NCBI RefSeq assembly: GCF_905220365.1
Contig: NC_061141.1
Coordinates: forward strand, 875,501 to 939,500
Length of the DNA stretch: 64,000 bases
Direction: 5' to 3'
Origin: Vanessa cardui
Taxonomy: Eukaryota > Arthropoda > Insecta > Lepidoptera > Nymphalidae
Shown here: piece by piece, positions 23,901 to 33,142 of the stretch
Layout of the letters: every line of letters starts with the position of its first letter
Position numbering within the stretch: position 1 is the first letter of the stretch
Made by a program: the position numbers and the translations under genes
The notes under the pieces: model-generated
What the model saw: the letters and a program-made list of their open reading frames with translations, nothing else
Told to the model about the DNA's origin: nothing
Databases searched by the model: none

Positions 23901-26900
23901 ATGGGAAGAACGTCATATCAATCGGCACACGGGTTATATCATGGTGAATTTATTTGGTGGATTATGAGATAATCTTTACTAATATTATAGATCAGATACG
24001 AAAATAACTTTGTGTTAATTCTTCAAGCTTAAAACCTTTAGATGGGTATGGACACAGTTTGTGTGACGGTTTGTGGGTTATGTGTGATAAACTTATATAA
24101 ATTTCACGCAGGTAAAGCCTCAATTGCTTGCCAGGTTTTGAAATAGTCACCGTTAGTATAGAACCAAATATTGTATTAAATTGATCATCTCTACTCCAAA
24201 ATGATTACTATCTTATTTGATAATATTAAACATATACCGTTTCCATTTTCAGCTTATAGTTTAGCCGACGAAGGCTACGACGTATGGCTTGCAAATCTCA
24301 GAGGCACCATGTATAGCTCTCACCAAAACTATACGAAAAATGACCCTAAATTTTGGGAATTCAGGTGAGACAGAATTCTGTCCATCCTTATATAATCTTC
24401 TTATTTTGTCTCTTTCCTACTTCACCTATTCATTTTTTGACAGGAGAAACTAGTGATTGCGGCATTCTAACATTTTAACAATCGATTCGATTTTGGGCAC
24501 TAATTGATAGGTATCATCGAACTATGCTGTTGGTTAAAAAAATCTTGTTTGAATAAAGCTTTCTCATAGTTAAATGACGCATTTTAAAATTACTAATAAT
24601 AATTAATATCTTAGGCAACTGTCAAATAGTAAACAGCTGATTGAAAGAAGAAAGAAAGAACACTTTTATTTGGGACAAAATGATAATTAGGTACAAAATA
24701 AAAAGTAAAAAATAATAATAATAAAAAAATTACTTAAGTACTAATAACTTAACTATTACACAAAAAAATAAATAAAATGTACAATAAAAAAAAGTAACGG
24801 TACAAAAAAATATAAAGAAAAAGAACAACTACAATATATGTAGGTGTATGACGTGTCCAAAATAGCTATACCATTCAGCAATTCATAGGTGTGGACACCT
24901 AATGCAGGTTTTCAATGGTACCCTTTTTTGATACCTACTGACGGCTTTTGAATGGAACGGCAAATTCTTAAAGAAAACTGTGTATTTCCCATGAAATGTC
25001 AAATAAATATCAACAGAGAAATACATCATTTACAACTAAATGTTCGTTAAGCAAACGTTTAAGTAAGACTCATCATTCGTTTCCAGTTTCCACGAGCATG
25101 GCAAATACGATCTACCCGCGTCTATTGATAAAGTGCTTAGCGTGACTGGTCTCTCAAAGATCATGTACATCGGTTACTCGATGGGGACGACGACGTTCTT
25201 CGTGATGGCGTCAGAGCGGCCGGAGTACAATGATAAAATTATATCTTTCGTCGCCCTCGCGCCAGCTGTGTACTTGGCCAACATGAAACCAATCGCTGAA
25301 TGGGCTTTAAGGGGTTTAAAAATATTGGTAAGTTTGCTTTATTCAAAGAGACTTACACGCACTTTTGAATCGTTATTTTAAAAAACTATATTAAGCTGAG
25401 TTACCAGCGGTTCGGAGTGTAGATTTTACCGAGAAGAACCGGCAAGAAAATCAGTTAGTCAGTCAGTACCCTTTTCCAACATATAAAATATTAAAGTTAT
25501 GTTAGTTACGTACAATTATATATAATAAATTCTATCTGAAAACTAGGTAGTATCAGCTTCACGCTTTCATCATTACCTTTTATCATCTATATGATCTCGT
25601 GTTGATTAATATTACAAACTATTCGAATTAAAAATCGCCAAAGTTAAAATTAGCTGTGGCAATACCATGCTAAGAATGATTTATTGTCTCGTGTAAACGC
25701 AACGATGACCGATCAAGTTATCAATGATATTTGGAAAATATCATCATAGCATGGTTGTTAATATAATTAGACGTATCTGTGAGAATTCTTAATCAAATAA
25801 AAATATCCCAAACCGTCTCTTCCCAAGATTATAAATAGACCGGACTATTTATTTATACTATATACAAAGACTTTTATAAACAAGAAATGCAGTACAAAGG
25901 AGGTCTTATCGCTTATTCAAAATCATTTGCTTGCATTATTCATACTCGCATTTTACCACATTCATACCGTTTTTATCATTTTGTCGGACACGACGTTTCA
26001 ACAAAGATTCGCTTGTCGACCTGACCTGAAGTTAGCTCGTGACCGTAGGAGCGTTTTATAATATATAAAACGGAAGGCAAAGTTTGAATTATATTTTCAT
26101 ATATTCTCTAACAATTTATATGAAATTTTAGAGAAATGAAATAGTTTTTTTTATGGTATAGGTTGGCGGACGAGCATATGGGCCACCTGATGGTAAGTGG
26201 TCACCATCACCCATAGCCAATGACGCTGTAGGAAATATTAACTATTCCTTACGTCGTCAATGTGCCACCAACCTTGGGAACTAAGATGTTATGTCCCTTG
26301 TGCCTGTTACACTGGCTCACTCACCCTTCAAACCGGAATACAACAATACTGAGTACTGTTGTTTGGCGGTAGAATATCTGATGAGTGGGTGGTACCTACC
26401 CAGACGGGCTTGCACAAAGCTCTACCACCAAGTAAATATAAATTTATATAAAATATGAATTGCAAACTGTAAACAAAACGCCACATAGAACGCGGTGATG
26501 GCTAATATTAAGATGATCTACAAATATAGATTTATGCTCGTTTTTCAAAGCGGGTCTGCTCAAGAATCACTGTTGATTCTAATCACATTCCAAATATAGT
26601 TTCAAAAGAGCAACTTTGCGAATAACTTGCCGATTATTTTCGAATGTTTCCGATTATTTCCGAACCGAAGGTAGAGTTTATATTTTGACGATTCAAAAAT
26701 GCTTTAATGCAAAGTTTACTTGAATAAAATAGATTGTATTTAACACACACGTATAATAATTTAGGATCGATTGCGAGTCCAGGGGATACATTATCTGAAC
26801 GTCCGGCAAGATGTTCGCGAAATGATTATCCGAAGCATGTGTTACACAAAAATGCCACAAGATAACATCTGCACAAGATTCATCTACATGATTGTTGGAA

Positions 26901-29900
26901 ACGACGATGAACAATATAATCAGGTAATTGACGAATATAACAAGCAAACTAATATGTAACACGTTATAAAACCTTATCAATGAAAAAGCGTTTATTTTAT
27001 TCGTGTAATGTAGTACAAGAAATTAAATGAGCTCTTTAAAAAATGGACCTAGTCAGCAAAACAAACCATAGCATGTTTACGCAGTATTATAATTTAATTT
27101 TAATTTATAGAATAACAATTTTAAATTAAGTAATCAGAATCACCATCGCCTATAGACATTAATGCCCAAAGAAAAATCCATTCCTTACAACATCAATATG
27201 CAACCAATCTTGAGATTAAGATGTTTTCCCCTTACTCACCCTTTAAGCCGGTACACAATAATACTGTACCCAGAGAGGCTTGGACAAAGCCCAAACAAAT
27301 AAGCACCAACATATTAGTACACAAATTTCAATAGTCTGCATAATAAGTCAATAAACACAAAAGGATATTGTAACGACTACAGTAGGAACAATATAATGAA
27401 TAAGAATTTCAAATTACATTGACTGATATTTACAGGCCCCAAACTAAATGTTTGGAAAAACACAAATAAAAAATAATATCCATACCAAGTGGAGAAATTC
27501 TATTAAAATATCCTCGACTCCCGATCTTATAACATATACTTTGAGACCACTTCAATGAGCTCAACAAGAACAACAACAACAACAGCCTGTAAATTCCCAC
27601 TGCTGGGCTAAAGGCCTCCTCTCACTTTAAGGAGAAGGTTTGGAACCAATGAGCTCAAACACGTTATAACTTCTGTAAGTTGGAAGAGCGCATGTTGAAA
27701 TAGCTAAACATTAATCACAGGTTACGCTAGGAACGCAAGTAAAGTCAATTTTCTAGCACAGGAAATGAAATCAAAATCGGTAAATGTATTTCGGAGCTAC
27801 GATGCAACAGATGGACTTACACATACCGATCATAAATGTTACACACAGATAAGTGGACGTCAAATTCGACCTTGAAATTGAAATTCATAATCTTAAAACA
27901 TACATAGTGGAAGCTTAAGGATTAGGAACAAAGTACGACATTATATCTTTTTCGCATCTAAAATTTTTCTCTCTCACAGGACATAACAGCATTATTCTTG
28001 GCAAGATTTCAGCCAGCTTCATTTCGTCAACTTGAACACTTTGGGAAAATTGCTATGACAGGTAAATATTATTATATTTAATTATTTGTTTACAGTACTA
28101 TTAAAGCTTCTTTTTATGGTTTTACTAATTTAATGGTTATTTAAGCTCATCGCTTATGTTACGATTGGGGATGAAAATGTTTACCGCTATAGGCCTTTTC
28201 CAATACCAATTTGTTACGAAATGCGGAATATACATAACATTAATAAATCAAAATCAAAATAAACTTTATTCAAGTGGGCTTTTACAAGCACTTTTGAATC
28301 GTCATTTAACAATTAAGTGAAGCTACAGCCGGTTCGGAAGGAAGATTCTACAGAGAAGAACCGGCAAGGAAATCTGTAGTTACTCTTTTTCAACATTTAA
28401 AAAATACAGTCATGTTAGTTTAATATATGTATGTAAAAATGTTAAATAATTATGATGTACAGGTGATTGCCAATTCTAAAAATGTAAAAGACAAAATTAC
28501 ATAACAATTGTTTGAATTGATACATGTTTAATTAGATATGTAACAGGTGTTTTGTTTAGATTGTATACGTTACATAGGCTCTAATTGCTACACAGACGCG
28601 GTGTTTGTGATTCTCTGATCGCGATTTAGTCGATAAGTGCTGAACGGAGTTTCACCAATGTCTAGAGTGACTCATTGACCTTCCGTCAAGATTTATAAGT
28701 CAGATTTTTTTTTAATGGTATAGGTTGGCGGAGGAGCATATGTGCCACCTGATGGTAAGTGGTCACCATCACCCATACACAATAAAGCTGTAAGAAATAT
28801 TAACTATTCCTTACATCGTCAATGTGCCACCGACCTTGGGAACTAAGATGTTACGTCCCTTGTGCCTGTAGTTACACTGGCTCACTCACCCTTCAAATCG
28901 GAACACAAAAATACTGAGTACTGTTATTTGGTGGTAGAATAACTGATGAGTAGGTGGTACCTACCCAGACGGGCTTGCACAAAGCCCTACCACCAGTTGG
29001 AAAAATCTGACAAAATCTTACTCGAGAATGAATACACGTTTTATATAGATACTTATTGTACATGTGCAAGGCCAGGACAATTTATTAGTAGTTTCCTAAT
29101 TGTTTTAAGATTATTAATCCAGCATTGAAGTGTATTTATAACCTTCTCCTCCTCCTCCTCAAGGAAGTCTTAACCCAGCAGTACATTAATAAGACTTTAG
29201 TTTTTTATTGATGTATGCTATGGTATGTTTTCAGATGTGTTCACTTCATGGGAGGACGGTTTATGGGGTAATGTGAGGAGTTACAACCTATCCAATGTCA
29301 GAGTACCCGTCACATTGCTTTATGGTGAAAACGATCAGCTGACGGAGAAATCGGTACGTGTTTGACATGTTATTTGCATTCTTGTAGTAATCCTGTCTTT
29401 CCGGCAGAGGGAGGTTATTTCTGGCTTGAACTTATGGTTAGCAAGCAGAACTAGTCTCATCTCCTTAATTTATGTTCATATCGTTTAATTTTTGACGATA
29501 AAATGTATAGTTTTTAAATCTGTTTACATAACTTTTTTTCTTTGCTTAGCACCAATAGCAGTCACAATGTTAAAAGTGTTATCAATATGCCATTGCTGGG
29601 AACTCTTCGCTTCCTGTTATAAGGAGGTTTGACACTTTTACCAACTGAACACAAAAATATGTCCTTAATTAAAATCCGACACAAACTGGTATTCTTTTGT
29701 TTAACATTCTCTTAGTTTTTTACACTGTTTGCCGATCTTGCAACTGGGCCACTTAATAGTAAATGTTTATCACCACCTACAGACTTTAGCGCTCTAAGAA
29801 CTATTAAGAATTCCTTTAAATAAAACTAGTTATAACGGATTTTAATCGCGTATATTAATTATTTTGGACATCCCGACGTTTCGAGCACTTTACAGCGTTC

Positions 29901-30686
29901 GTGGTCACGGGTAGACTAAGAACAAAGAAATATTATTTGCAACAAAATCCGTTATAACTAGTTTTATTTAAATGTGTAATAATCGCGAAAATTTAAGACA
30001 ACATTAAGAATTCCTTAAATCACGAATGGGTTTAACCTTCGTGCCTGTTACACTGGCTCACTCTTATACTGTTTAAATAAAGAATATGTAAAAACCTATT
30101 GATGCCTATCCAAATGAATTTGCACAAAACCCTGAAGCCATATAGAGCTGAGAAGGCCCAGTGGTTAGAACGCGTGCATCTTAACCGATGATTGCGGGTT
30201 CAAACCCAGGCAAGCACCGCTGATTCATGTGCTTAATTTGTCTTTATAATTCATCTCGTGCTCAGCGGTGAAGGAAAACATCGTGACGAAACCTGCATGT
30301 GACAAATTTCATAGAAATTCTGCCACATGTGTATTCCACCAACCCGCATTGGAACAGCGTGGTGGAATATGTTCCAAACCTTCTCGTCAAAGGGAGAGGA
30401 GGCCTTTAGCCCAGCTGTGGGAAATTACAGGCTATTGTTGTTGTTGTTGCCTGAAGCCATATAAACAAAGCTGTCACAAATAATACAATAACTGTTTAAT
30501 TTACAGCAAATTCTACGTCTGGCTGAAGAGTTAAACGCCACTGGGGTGTTGGAAGACGTTCGACCAGCTAGTACCTGGTCCAAGTTCAATCATCTTGACT
30601 TTGTCTTCGCAAAGGACGTTACGTCCATATTTAACAGACCTCTTCTCACGACTATTAAATCATTGTTTTATAAATATGGGTTATAA
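11836..30686 (+). CDS. Secreted acid lipase (gastric/lysosomal lipase family), complete, 8 exons, 399 aa
   Basis: Exons: 11836-11931, 23578-23788, 24253-24364, 25087-25327, 26765-26923, 27980-28061, 29235-29353 and 30507-30686. All junctions are GT-AG and phases agree, giving 1200 nt and 399 residues, the usual length for insect lipase 3/lipase 1-type proteins. The family hydrolyses ester bonds in triglycerides or related lipids. A signal peptide (MAGSISRVIFILCCFVIS) predicts secretion. The N-terminal lipase block is GYPVEKHRVTTADGYILQLH (residues 40-59). The oxyanion HG is at 84-85. The nucleophile Ser171 sits in GYSMG, Asp334 in GENDQL and His369 in FNHLDF. The elbow reads GYSMG where most acid lipases have GHSQG. 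All catalytic residues are present, so the gene looks functional. Introns 1, 3, 4, 6 and 7 carry repeats. Substrate and tissue cannot be read from the sequence. Confidence 0.93.
12674..12880 (+). mobile_element. Helitron family H, 3'-truncated
   Basis: Starts TCACTACATAGTATACAAC and follows the family to TAAATAAACAAG, then stops without the GC-rich end. Confidence 0.7.
12920..13286. mobile_element. Palindromic repeat with ~115-bp arms
   Basis: The left arm 12920-13036 (AACCGCCTTCAAAAATG, ATCCATATCCAATTTACG) and the right arm 13171-13286 are near-perfect reverse complements around a ~135-bp AT-rich spacer. No transposase is encoded. Confidence 0.8.
13371..13860. repeat. Unclassified lepidopteran repeat
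   Basis: Contains GAGGAGTTCTCCTGGTAG (~13371) and a related GAGGAGTTCCCTCGATTT (~13619) as loose direct repeats, and ends with CCTCCTCCTTTTTTTGAAG. It adjoins the palindrome at 12920-13286 and may be part of the same element. The minus-strand ORF in it is not supported as a gene. Confidence 0.45.
13861..15237. other. AT-rich intronic stretch with one Helitron end
   Basis: Mostly AT-rich with no recognised gene. A Helitron-type 3' end (GTGCGAAGCCGGGAAGCATC, then GCTAGT) lies at ~14400-14454. Confidence 0.45.
15238..15300 (+). repeat. Interspersed repeat, family T, 3'-truncated
   Basis: Only the first ~60 bases (TATGGTATAGGTTGGCGGACG to GGTAAGTGG). Confidence 0.75.
15645..15838 (+). mobile_element. 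Lep1-type Helitron, near complete
   Basis: Contains CTGTCTGTCTGTCGCTC, TTTTATGAAATTTGGTGTG, CTACTTTCTTGCCTAACA and the GC-rich end AGCGAAGCCGCGGGCGACG followed by CTAAT. The pattern matches the Lep1 family known from many moths and butterflies. Confidence 0.85.
15839..17144. other. AT-rich intronic stretch, nothing recognised
   Basis: No exon, clear repeat or hairpin that I can support. Confidence 0.4.
17145..17660 (-). mobile_element. LINE 3'-end fragment (family Q) interrupted by a palindromic repeat
   Basis: The fragment 17145-17193 resumes at 17435-17645 (ACAACCACTTTGTGGAACC, CACCTGCAAGCCCCCTGGTG, CTGCTCGTTTGCCACC). The same family flanks the hAT element at 57.0/58.5 kb and recurs near 58.84 kb. 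The interruption is the P-family repeat at 17194-17434. Confidence 0.75.
17194..17434 (-). mobile_element. Palindromic P-family repeat, copy A, 12-bp target duplication
   Basis: Flanked by an exact 12-bp direct repeat CTCGCACAACCA (17182-17193 and 17435-17446). It begins TAATGTTGTCTTAAATTTTC and ends TAGTTTTATTTAAA. The centre is a palindrome of two copies of a block including GTCTACCCGTGACCACGA and GTGCTCGAAACGTCGGG. Features resemble the ends of Penelope-like elements (inverted ends, ~12-bp target duplications), but no protein is encoded. Confidence 0.75.
17655..17800 (+). mobile_element. RTE-type LINE 3' end
   Basis: Contains GGTTGCCTGGAAGAGATCGC and GCGATAAGACCGCATGTTG and ends in GGTGCAATAAAGAATAAATA, a common lepidopteran RTE 3' UTR. 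A second copy lies at 41745-41915. Confidence 0.65.
18247..18395 (-). repeat. SINE family S, 3' half
   Basis: Reverse copy starting ACAGCCTGTAAATTTCCCAC and running to ACATGTGGCAGAATTTC. Confidence 0.8.
18650..18812 (+). mobile_element. Helitron-like element, family K
   Basis: Contains ACATATACCAAAATAACATT and CTGTCTATTTGTTCCGGCTA and ends GTCGCGGGCACAGCTAAT. The same family is found at 37838-38417, interrupted by a MITE. Confidence 0.6.
19075..19235 (-). repeat. tRNA-derived SINE, family R
   Basis: On the minus strand the tRNA-like head includes the canonical B box GGTTCGATTCC inside GTCCCGGGTTCGATTCCCGG and an A-box-like TGGTCAAGTAG. It shares its body with 4360-4562. It is not a functional tRNA, because the anticodon arm does not fold. 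Confidence 0.7.
19310..19510 (-). mobile_element. CR1-like LINE 3' end (subfamily Y)
   Basis: Contains ACTACCACCGGTTCGGAAAA and CTGAGAAGGACCAGCGAAAG. Related copies are at 55155-55385 and 55900-56040. Confidence 0.65.
19575..19860 (-). pseudogene. LINE reverse-transcriptase C-terminal relic, tandemly duplicated
   Basis: On the minus strand it encodes RVNNSFVGQCIPFFKRIPER, typical of the C-terminal region of CR1/Jockey-like reverse transcriptases. The segment occurs twice in tandem (19582-19718 and 19727-19858, ~145-bp period), each copy with TTCTGGGATCCTTTTG- or TTTCTGGGATCCTTTTG-type sequence. Non-functional. Confidence 0.6.
19905..20187 (-). repeat. Interspersed repeat, family T
   Basis: Reverse copy with GCCAAACAACAGTACTCAGT, GACATAATATCTTAGTTCCC and the 5' end TCCGTCAACCTATACCATAA. 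Confidence 0.8.
20188..20820. other. AT-rich intronic stretch, nothing recognised
   Basis: No supported gene or repeat. Confidence 0.4.
20825..20995 (+). repeat. tRNA-like SINE, diverged
   Basis: A B-box-like GGTTCGAATTCAG with an upstream A-box-like CCTAATGGTTGGATATACG, followed by a non-tRNA body. Confidence 0.4.
21030..21110 (+). mobile_element. RTE LINE fragment
   Basis: Contains GCTGCAGTGCTGGACATAGG and CCTCTCCAAAGGCACG, typical of the 3' coding end of lepidopteran RTE elements. Confidence 0.5.
21527..21798 (+). mobile_element. Non-autonomous Helitron, family H, complete
   Basis: Starts TCACTACATAGTATAAAAC and ends GGGATGGGTCGCTAGT with the CTAG terminus. Confidence 0.85.
21930..22237 (-). 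repeat. tRNA-derived SINE, family S, with (CAA)n
   Basis: Reverse copy from a (CAA)n tract and CCTGTAAATTCC to the head CCACTGGGCCATCTCGA. The B box reads GTTTGAACCC on this strand. Confidence 0.88.
22483..22635 (+). repeat. SINE family S, 5'-truncated
   Basis: Starts within the body (AACCTGCATGTGTCTAATTT) and ends at CAGCAGTGGGTAATTTACAG. Confidence 0.8.
23142..23398 (-). mobile_element. Lep1-type Helitron
   Basis: Reverse copy. The GC-rich 3' end begins ACTAGCGGTACCCGCGAC, and the CAGACAGACCG tract and TTTCACATTTATAATATTA mark the 5' end. It lies just upstream of lipase exon 2. Confidence 0.8.
23578..23788 (+). CDS. Lipase exon 2
   Basis: Acceptor GTTCCAG, donor TTTAG|GTAAAA, phase 0 in and phase 1 out. 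It encodes residues 33-102 with the N-terminal lipase block and the oxyanion-hole HG (VLIGHGLVGSS). Confidence 0.93.
24253..24364 (+). CDS. Lipase exon 3
   Basis: Acceptor CATTTTCAG, donor TTCAG|GTGAGA. It encodes YSLADEGYDVWLANLRGTMY and NDPKFWEF, a conserved block of acid lipases. Confidence 0.93.
24640..24980 (-). mobile_element. LINE 3' end in lipase intron 3
   Basis: Begins with a GAAAGAAGAAAGAAAGAA tract and contains AAATAGCTATACCATTCAGC and GACACCTAATGCAGG. Reverse-oriented LINE 3' UTR with an A-rich stretch; the clade is uncertain. Confidence 0.5.
25087..25327 (+). CDS. Lipase exon 4 (nucleophile elbow)
   Basis: Acceptor CGTTTCCAG, donor ATATTG|GTAAGT. It holds the catalytic Ser171 in YIGYSMGTTTFF and the following FVALAPAVYLANM. 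Confidence 0.95.
25390..25510 (-). mobile_element. CR1/Jockey-like LINE 3' end (subfamily X)
   Basis: Contains CAGCGGTTCGGAGTGTAG and CCGAGAAGAACCGGCAAG, as at 28245, 35373, 47812 and 52978. Confidence 0.7.
25511..26144. other. Intronic stretch, nothing recognised
   Basis: Part of lipase intron 4 without clear features. Confidence 0.4.
26145..26432 (+). repeat. Interspersed repeat, family T, full length
   Basis: Starts TATGGTATAGGTTGGCGGACG and ends GCACAAAGCTCTACCACCAA. Confidence 0.88.
26662..26735 (+). mobile_element. Short LINE 3' end (subfamily Z)
   Basis: Contains ACGATTCAAAAATGC and AAGTTTACTTGAATAAAAT, immediately 5' of lipase exon 5. Confidence 0.55.
26765..26923 (+). CDS. Lipase exon 5
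   Basis: Acceptor ATAATTTAG, donor AATCAG|GTAATT, phase 0 on both sides, 53 codons. It encodes the lid/cap region (DRLRVQGIHYLNVRQDV ... RFIYMIVGNDDEQYNQ). Confidence 0.9.
27130..27308 (+). repeat. Interspersed repeat, family T, heavily diverged
   Basis: Matches in blocks only (ATCACCATCGCCTATAGACA, CCTTACAACATCAATATGC). Confidence 0.5.
27575..27650 (-). repeat. SINE family S 3' end with (CAA)n
   Basis: ACAACAACAACAGCCTGTAA to AAGGAGAAGGTTTGGAAC. Confidence 0.75.
27980..28061 (+). CDS. Lipase exon 6
   Basis: Acceptor CTCTCTCACAG, donor GACAG|GTAAAT, phase 0 in and 1 out. It encodes DITALFLARFQPASFRQLEH and FGKIAMT. Confidence 0.9.
28245..28450 (-). mobile_element. CR1/Jockey-like LINE 3' end (subfamily X)
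   Basis: Starts AATCAAAATCAAAATAAAC and includes GCCGGTTCGGAAGGAAGATT. Confidence 0.8.
28710..29002 (+). repeat. Interspersed repeat, family T, full length
   Basis: AATGGTATAGGTTGGCGGAG to CAAAGCCCTACCACCAG. It lies in lipase intron 6. Confidence 0.88.
29235..29353 (+). CDS. Lipase exon 7 (catalytic Asp)
   Basis: Acceptor TGTTTTCAG, donor AAATCG|GTACGT. It encodes YNLSNVRVPVTLLYGENDQL with the catalytic Asp334. Confidence 0.93.
29817..30002 (+). mobile_element. Palindromic P-family repeat, copy B, 11-14-bp target duplication
   Basis: Flanked by ATTAAGAATTCCTT at 29803-29816 and again at 30003-30016. The first bases of the second copy may belong to the element. Starts AAATAAAACTAGTTATAACG and ends AATTTAAGACAACATT. 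The reverse strand at 29867-29915 carries the central block with GTGCTCGAAACGTCGGG. Confidence 0.75.
30152..30450 (+). repeat. tRNA-derived SINE, family S, with (GTT)n tail
   Basis: Head AAGGCCCAGTGGTTAGAACG, B box GGTTCAAACCC, end AGCTGTGGGAAATTACAGGC and a (TTG)n tail. It lies in lipase intron 7 and ends 57 bp before exon 8. Confidence 0.9.
30507..30686 (+). CDS. Lipase exon 8 (catalytic His, stop)
   Basis: Acceptor AATTTACAG, stop TAA at 30684-30686. It encodes the catalytic His369 in WSKFNHLDFVFAKDV and a C-terminus ending FYKYGL. Confidence 0.94.
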   Translation, partial: QILRLAEELNATGVLEDVRPASTWSKFNHLDFVFAKDVTSIFNRPLLTTIKSLFYKYGL

Positions 30687-30834
30687 CTATGGAGGATGGT
30701 TTAACTTGTAAAGTTTAGTATAAATTATGGTATACAAAATGTATAAAATTTTAATAGGGCTGTATATATAGTAAGCATAAAAAGAAGCATTTTTATGTTA
30801 TACAGATTAAGACCTGCCTATGTAGATTATGAAA

Positions 30835-30840
30835 AATAAA
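30835..30840 (+). terminator. Polyadenylation signal of the lipase gene
   Basis: An AATAAA about 150 bases after the lipase stop codon, just before the MITE at 30877. Confidence 0.65.
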
Positions 30841-30876
30841 ATACATATTACGATATTTACAACTCGTCGACATTTA

Positions 30877-31213
30877 TAGTAGGACACAACTTAGATGTCG
30901 CATCGGCAAAATTGGTAAAACCGATCACATCCGAATTGAGTACGCCATCCCAAAGTATCAATATTTATTTCTCATGCGAATATAATCTTTGCACAAACGT
31001 AATAACTTGTAATATCATGTGACCTAATATATTCGTCAATTTGACGCGTCGATTTACATGCACTTGCTTTCTTTGACGCATGAATTATAGCGACGAATAG
31101 CGTCGAATGGCGCGATAGGGAGCTATTTCTATTGGTCGTGTAAATCGGCTGTAATCGGTTTTAATTTCATTCCATTGCATTTTCCGATGCTACATCTAAT
31201 TTGTGTCGTACTA
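30877..31213. mobile_element. MITE copy 2 (partner of 534-871)
   Basis: 337 bp, highly similar to 534-871 throughout. TA at both flanks. One end carries AGTAGGACAC instead of AGTACGACAC. It starts ~40 bp after the lipase polyadenylation signal. Confidence 0.75.
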
Positions 31214-32942
31214 TACATATGTGTGAGCATGAACACATTCGTGCCATTGTGATATATCTTGGCTGACTAGTATCTGTTTATTTCGATCAGAAAGACATTA
31301 TTTATTACAGTTGAAATAAATGCCATTAGTTTACACCATTCCTTCATCGTGGTTTGAGAACGTATTCATGTGTCAAGGACCAAGGTGATTCAATATAAAT
31401 AAAAATAATATTTACATAAATTAAATACAAAATAATATAAAGGAAGGATCCTTGGTGTCTAATTGAATTACTAACCTTGGCAAAGATCACATAAGTAATA
31501 AATGTGCAGAACAAATTTTATGTATGTAAGAAAAGTGAGGAAGTGATATATAGTCAGAATTAGTTATATGTAAATGATGGTAAGATTTACATATAAATAT
31601 ACAAAACGACTTTAAAAGTAATCTTGAATAACTAGGGAATACCTTAACATTACATAACATCATCATGAGACAGTGGTAACAACGCATCCATTGAATTAAC
31701 CTAATAATTTTTAACCTATTTTTATTCTATTTATTCCTTAATGCCTTACATTAAAGCAGCATTGTTGTTTAGCATTAGAACGAAATAAAGTGAGAACATA
31801 TTCATATGAACATACCAACATCATAACACTAGAAAATGTTACATGCAATAAAAATAACAATTATTTTTGAGCTTTATAAAATTTCATATAATTCAAACGA
31901 TTAAGTATGTGAATAAGTCACAACACATTGGTTCTTTACGCAATATTAACCATTTGTGATATTCACAATGTGTTACCAAACTTGGTAACATTTGGGAACT
32001 AAGAATGTCCATAGTATTTGTACCAATATATATCTCACTAATCAAGCTGGAATACAACAATACTTTTAGTATTGGATAAAAGGGTATCATATGTATGTAT
32101 TATTCTAGGTTTTTATGTATGAATAAATAGTAACTTCGTAACTTGATGGGTGTCCTATACCAATGTTTTTGTATACTTTGTATAATTATAATGTAATTAT
32201 ATGTAATATACATTGTTATGTTAGATCCTTTTGTTACTATATGATGTTTTAACTTATAATTGTATGGCTTTTATACACCATAACCAGCATTTTGAAGATT
32301 AGTGTTTTTATTAAAGTGCAATATAATATTTTCTAATTATAAATAAAACTTTGTGATATATCTTTATTGAAATATAACTTAATTTTTTTATTAACGGTAA
32401 ATTGCTTTTGATTTTATATGTTATTAAGATTTTTATGTTGTATAAAAATAAATGTACTCTGTATCTTTAAATTGTGTTTAAATAGTTTGAAAAAATAAAC
32501 AAAATCTTGAATTATGTTTGATTTGAATTTTCCACATACACAATTAAACACTGAAAATTGATGTTTTTGTTTTATTTCTACCTACCTAGCTATACCAGCT
32601 GTATAGATATTGATGATTTAAATGATGAAGTAAACAAGAAATGTTAATTTGTAAAGGTAAGTAAACACATTTATACAGATAATAAATTAATAATTAATTA
32701 GGGGCAATGGCCTCACCAATAAACTAGTAATAGTTTTTAATCGTTTGTAGAAAAAAGATAGTTATTATGACTGCATTGAAGTGAATTGTGTGACCTATGA
32801 TTTTCTAGAACATTGCTTAAATTTATCTCCTAAGGCTTAGCCAGTCACATTCATGTAAGTGTACGAAAAGCATACCATAGTCCAGTCTTTTTGAACAAAT
32901 TAATTTCACTCTTTTTTTTTTAGTGAAAACTGTATTCAATTC
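31214..32942. other. AT-rich intergenic stretch
   Basis: No coding exon found. A very diverged family T repeat is possible at ~31920-32080 (GGGAACTAAGAATGTCC). The rest shows nothing I can name. Confidence 0.4.
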
Positions 32943-33130
32943 GAAATAAAACTAGCTATAAGGGATTTGAATCACGTTCGTGGTCATGGGTAGACTGGTC
33001 TACCCGTGATCACAAACGCTGTAAAGTGCTCGAAACGTCGGTATGTTAAAAATAATTAATATACGCGATTCAAATCCGTTATAGCTTGTTTTATTTCAAT
33101 GTGTAATCGCGAAAATTTAAGACAACATTA
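32943..33130 (+). mobile_element. Palindromic P-family repeat, copy C, exact 12-bp target duplication
   Basis: Flanked by TGTATTCAATTC at 32931-32942 and 33131-33142. Starts GAAATAAAACTAGCTATAAG and ends TTTAAGACAACATTA. The left arm is internally shortened. The central block reads GTGATCAC, then GTGCTCGAAACGTCGG. Confidence 0.8.
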
Positions 33131-33142
33131 TGTATTCAATTC

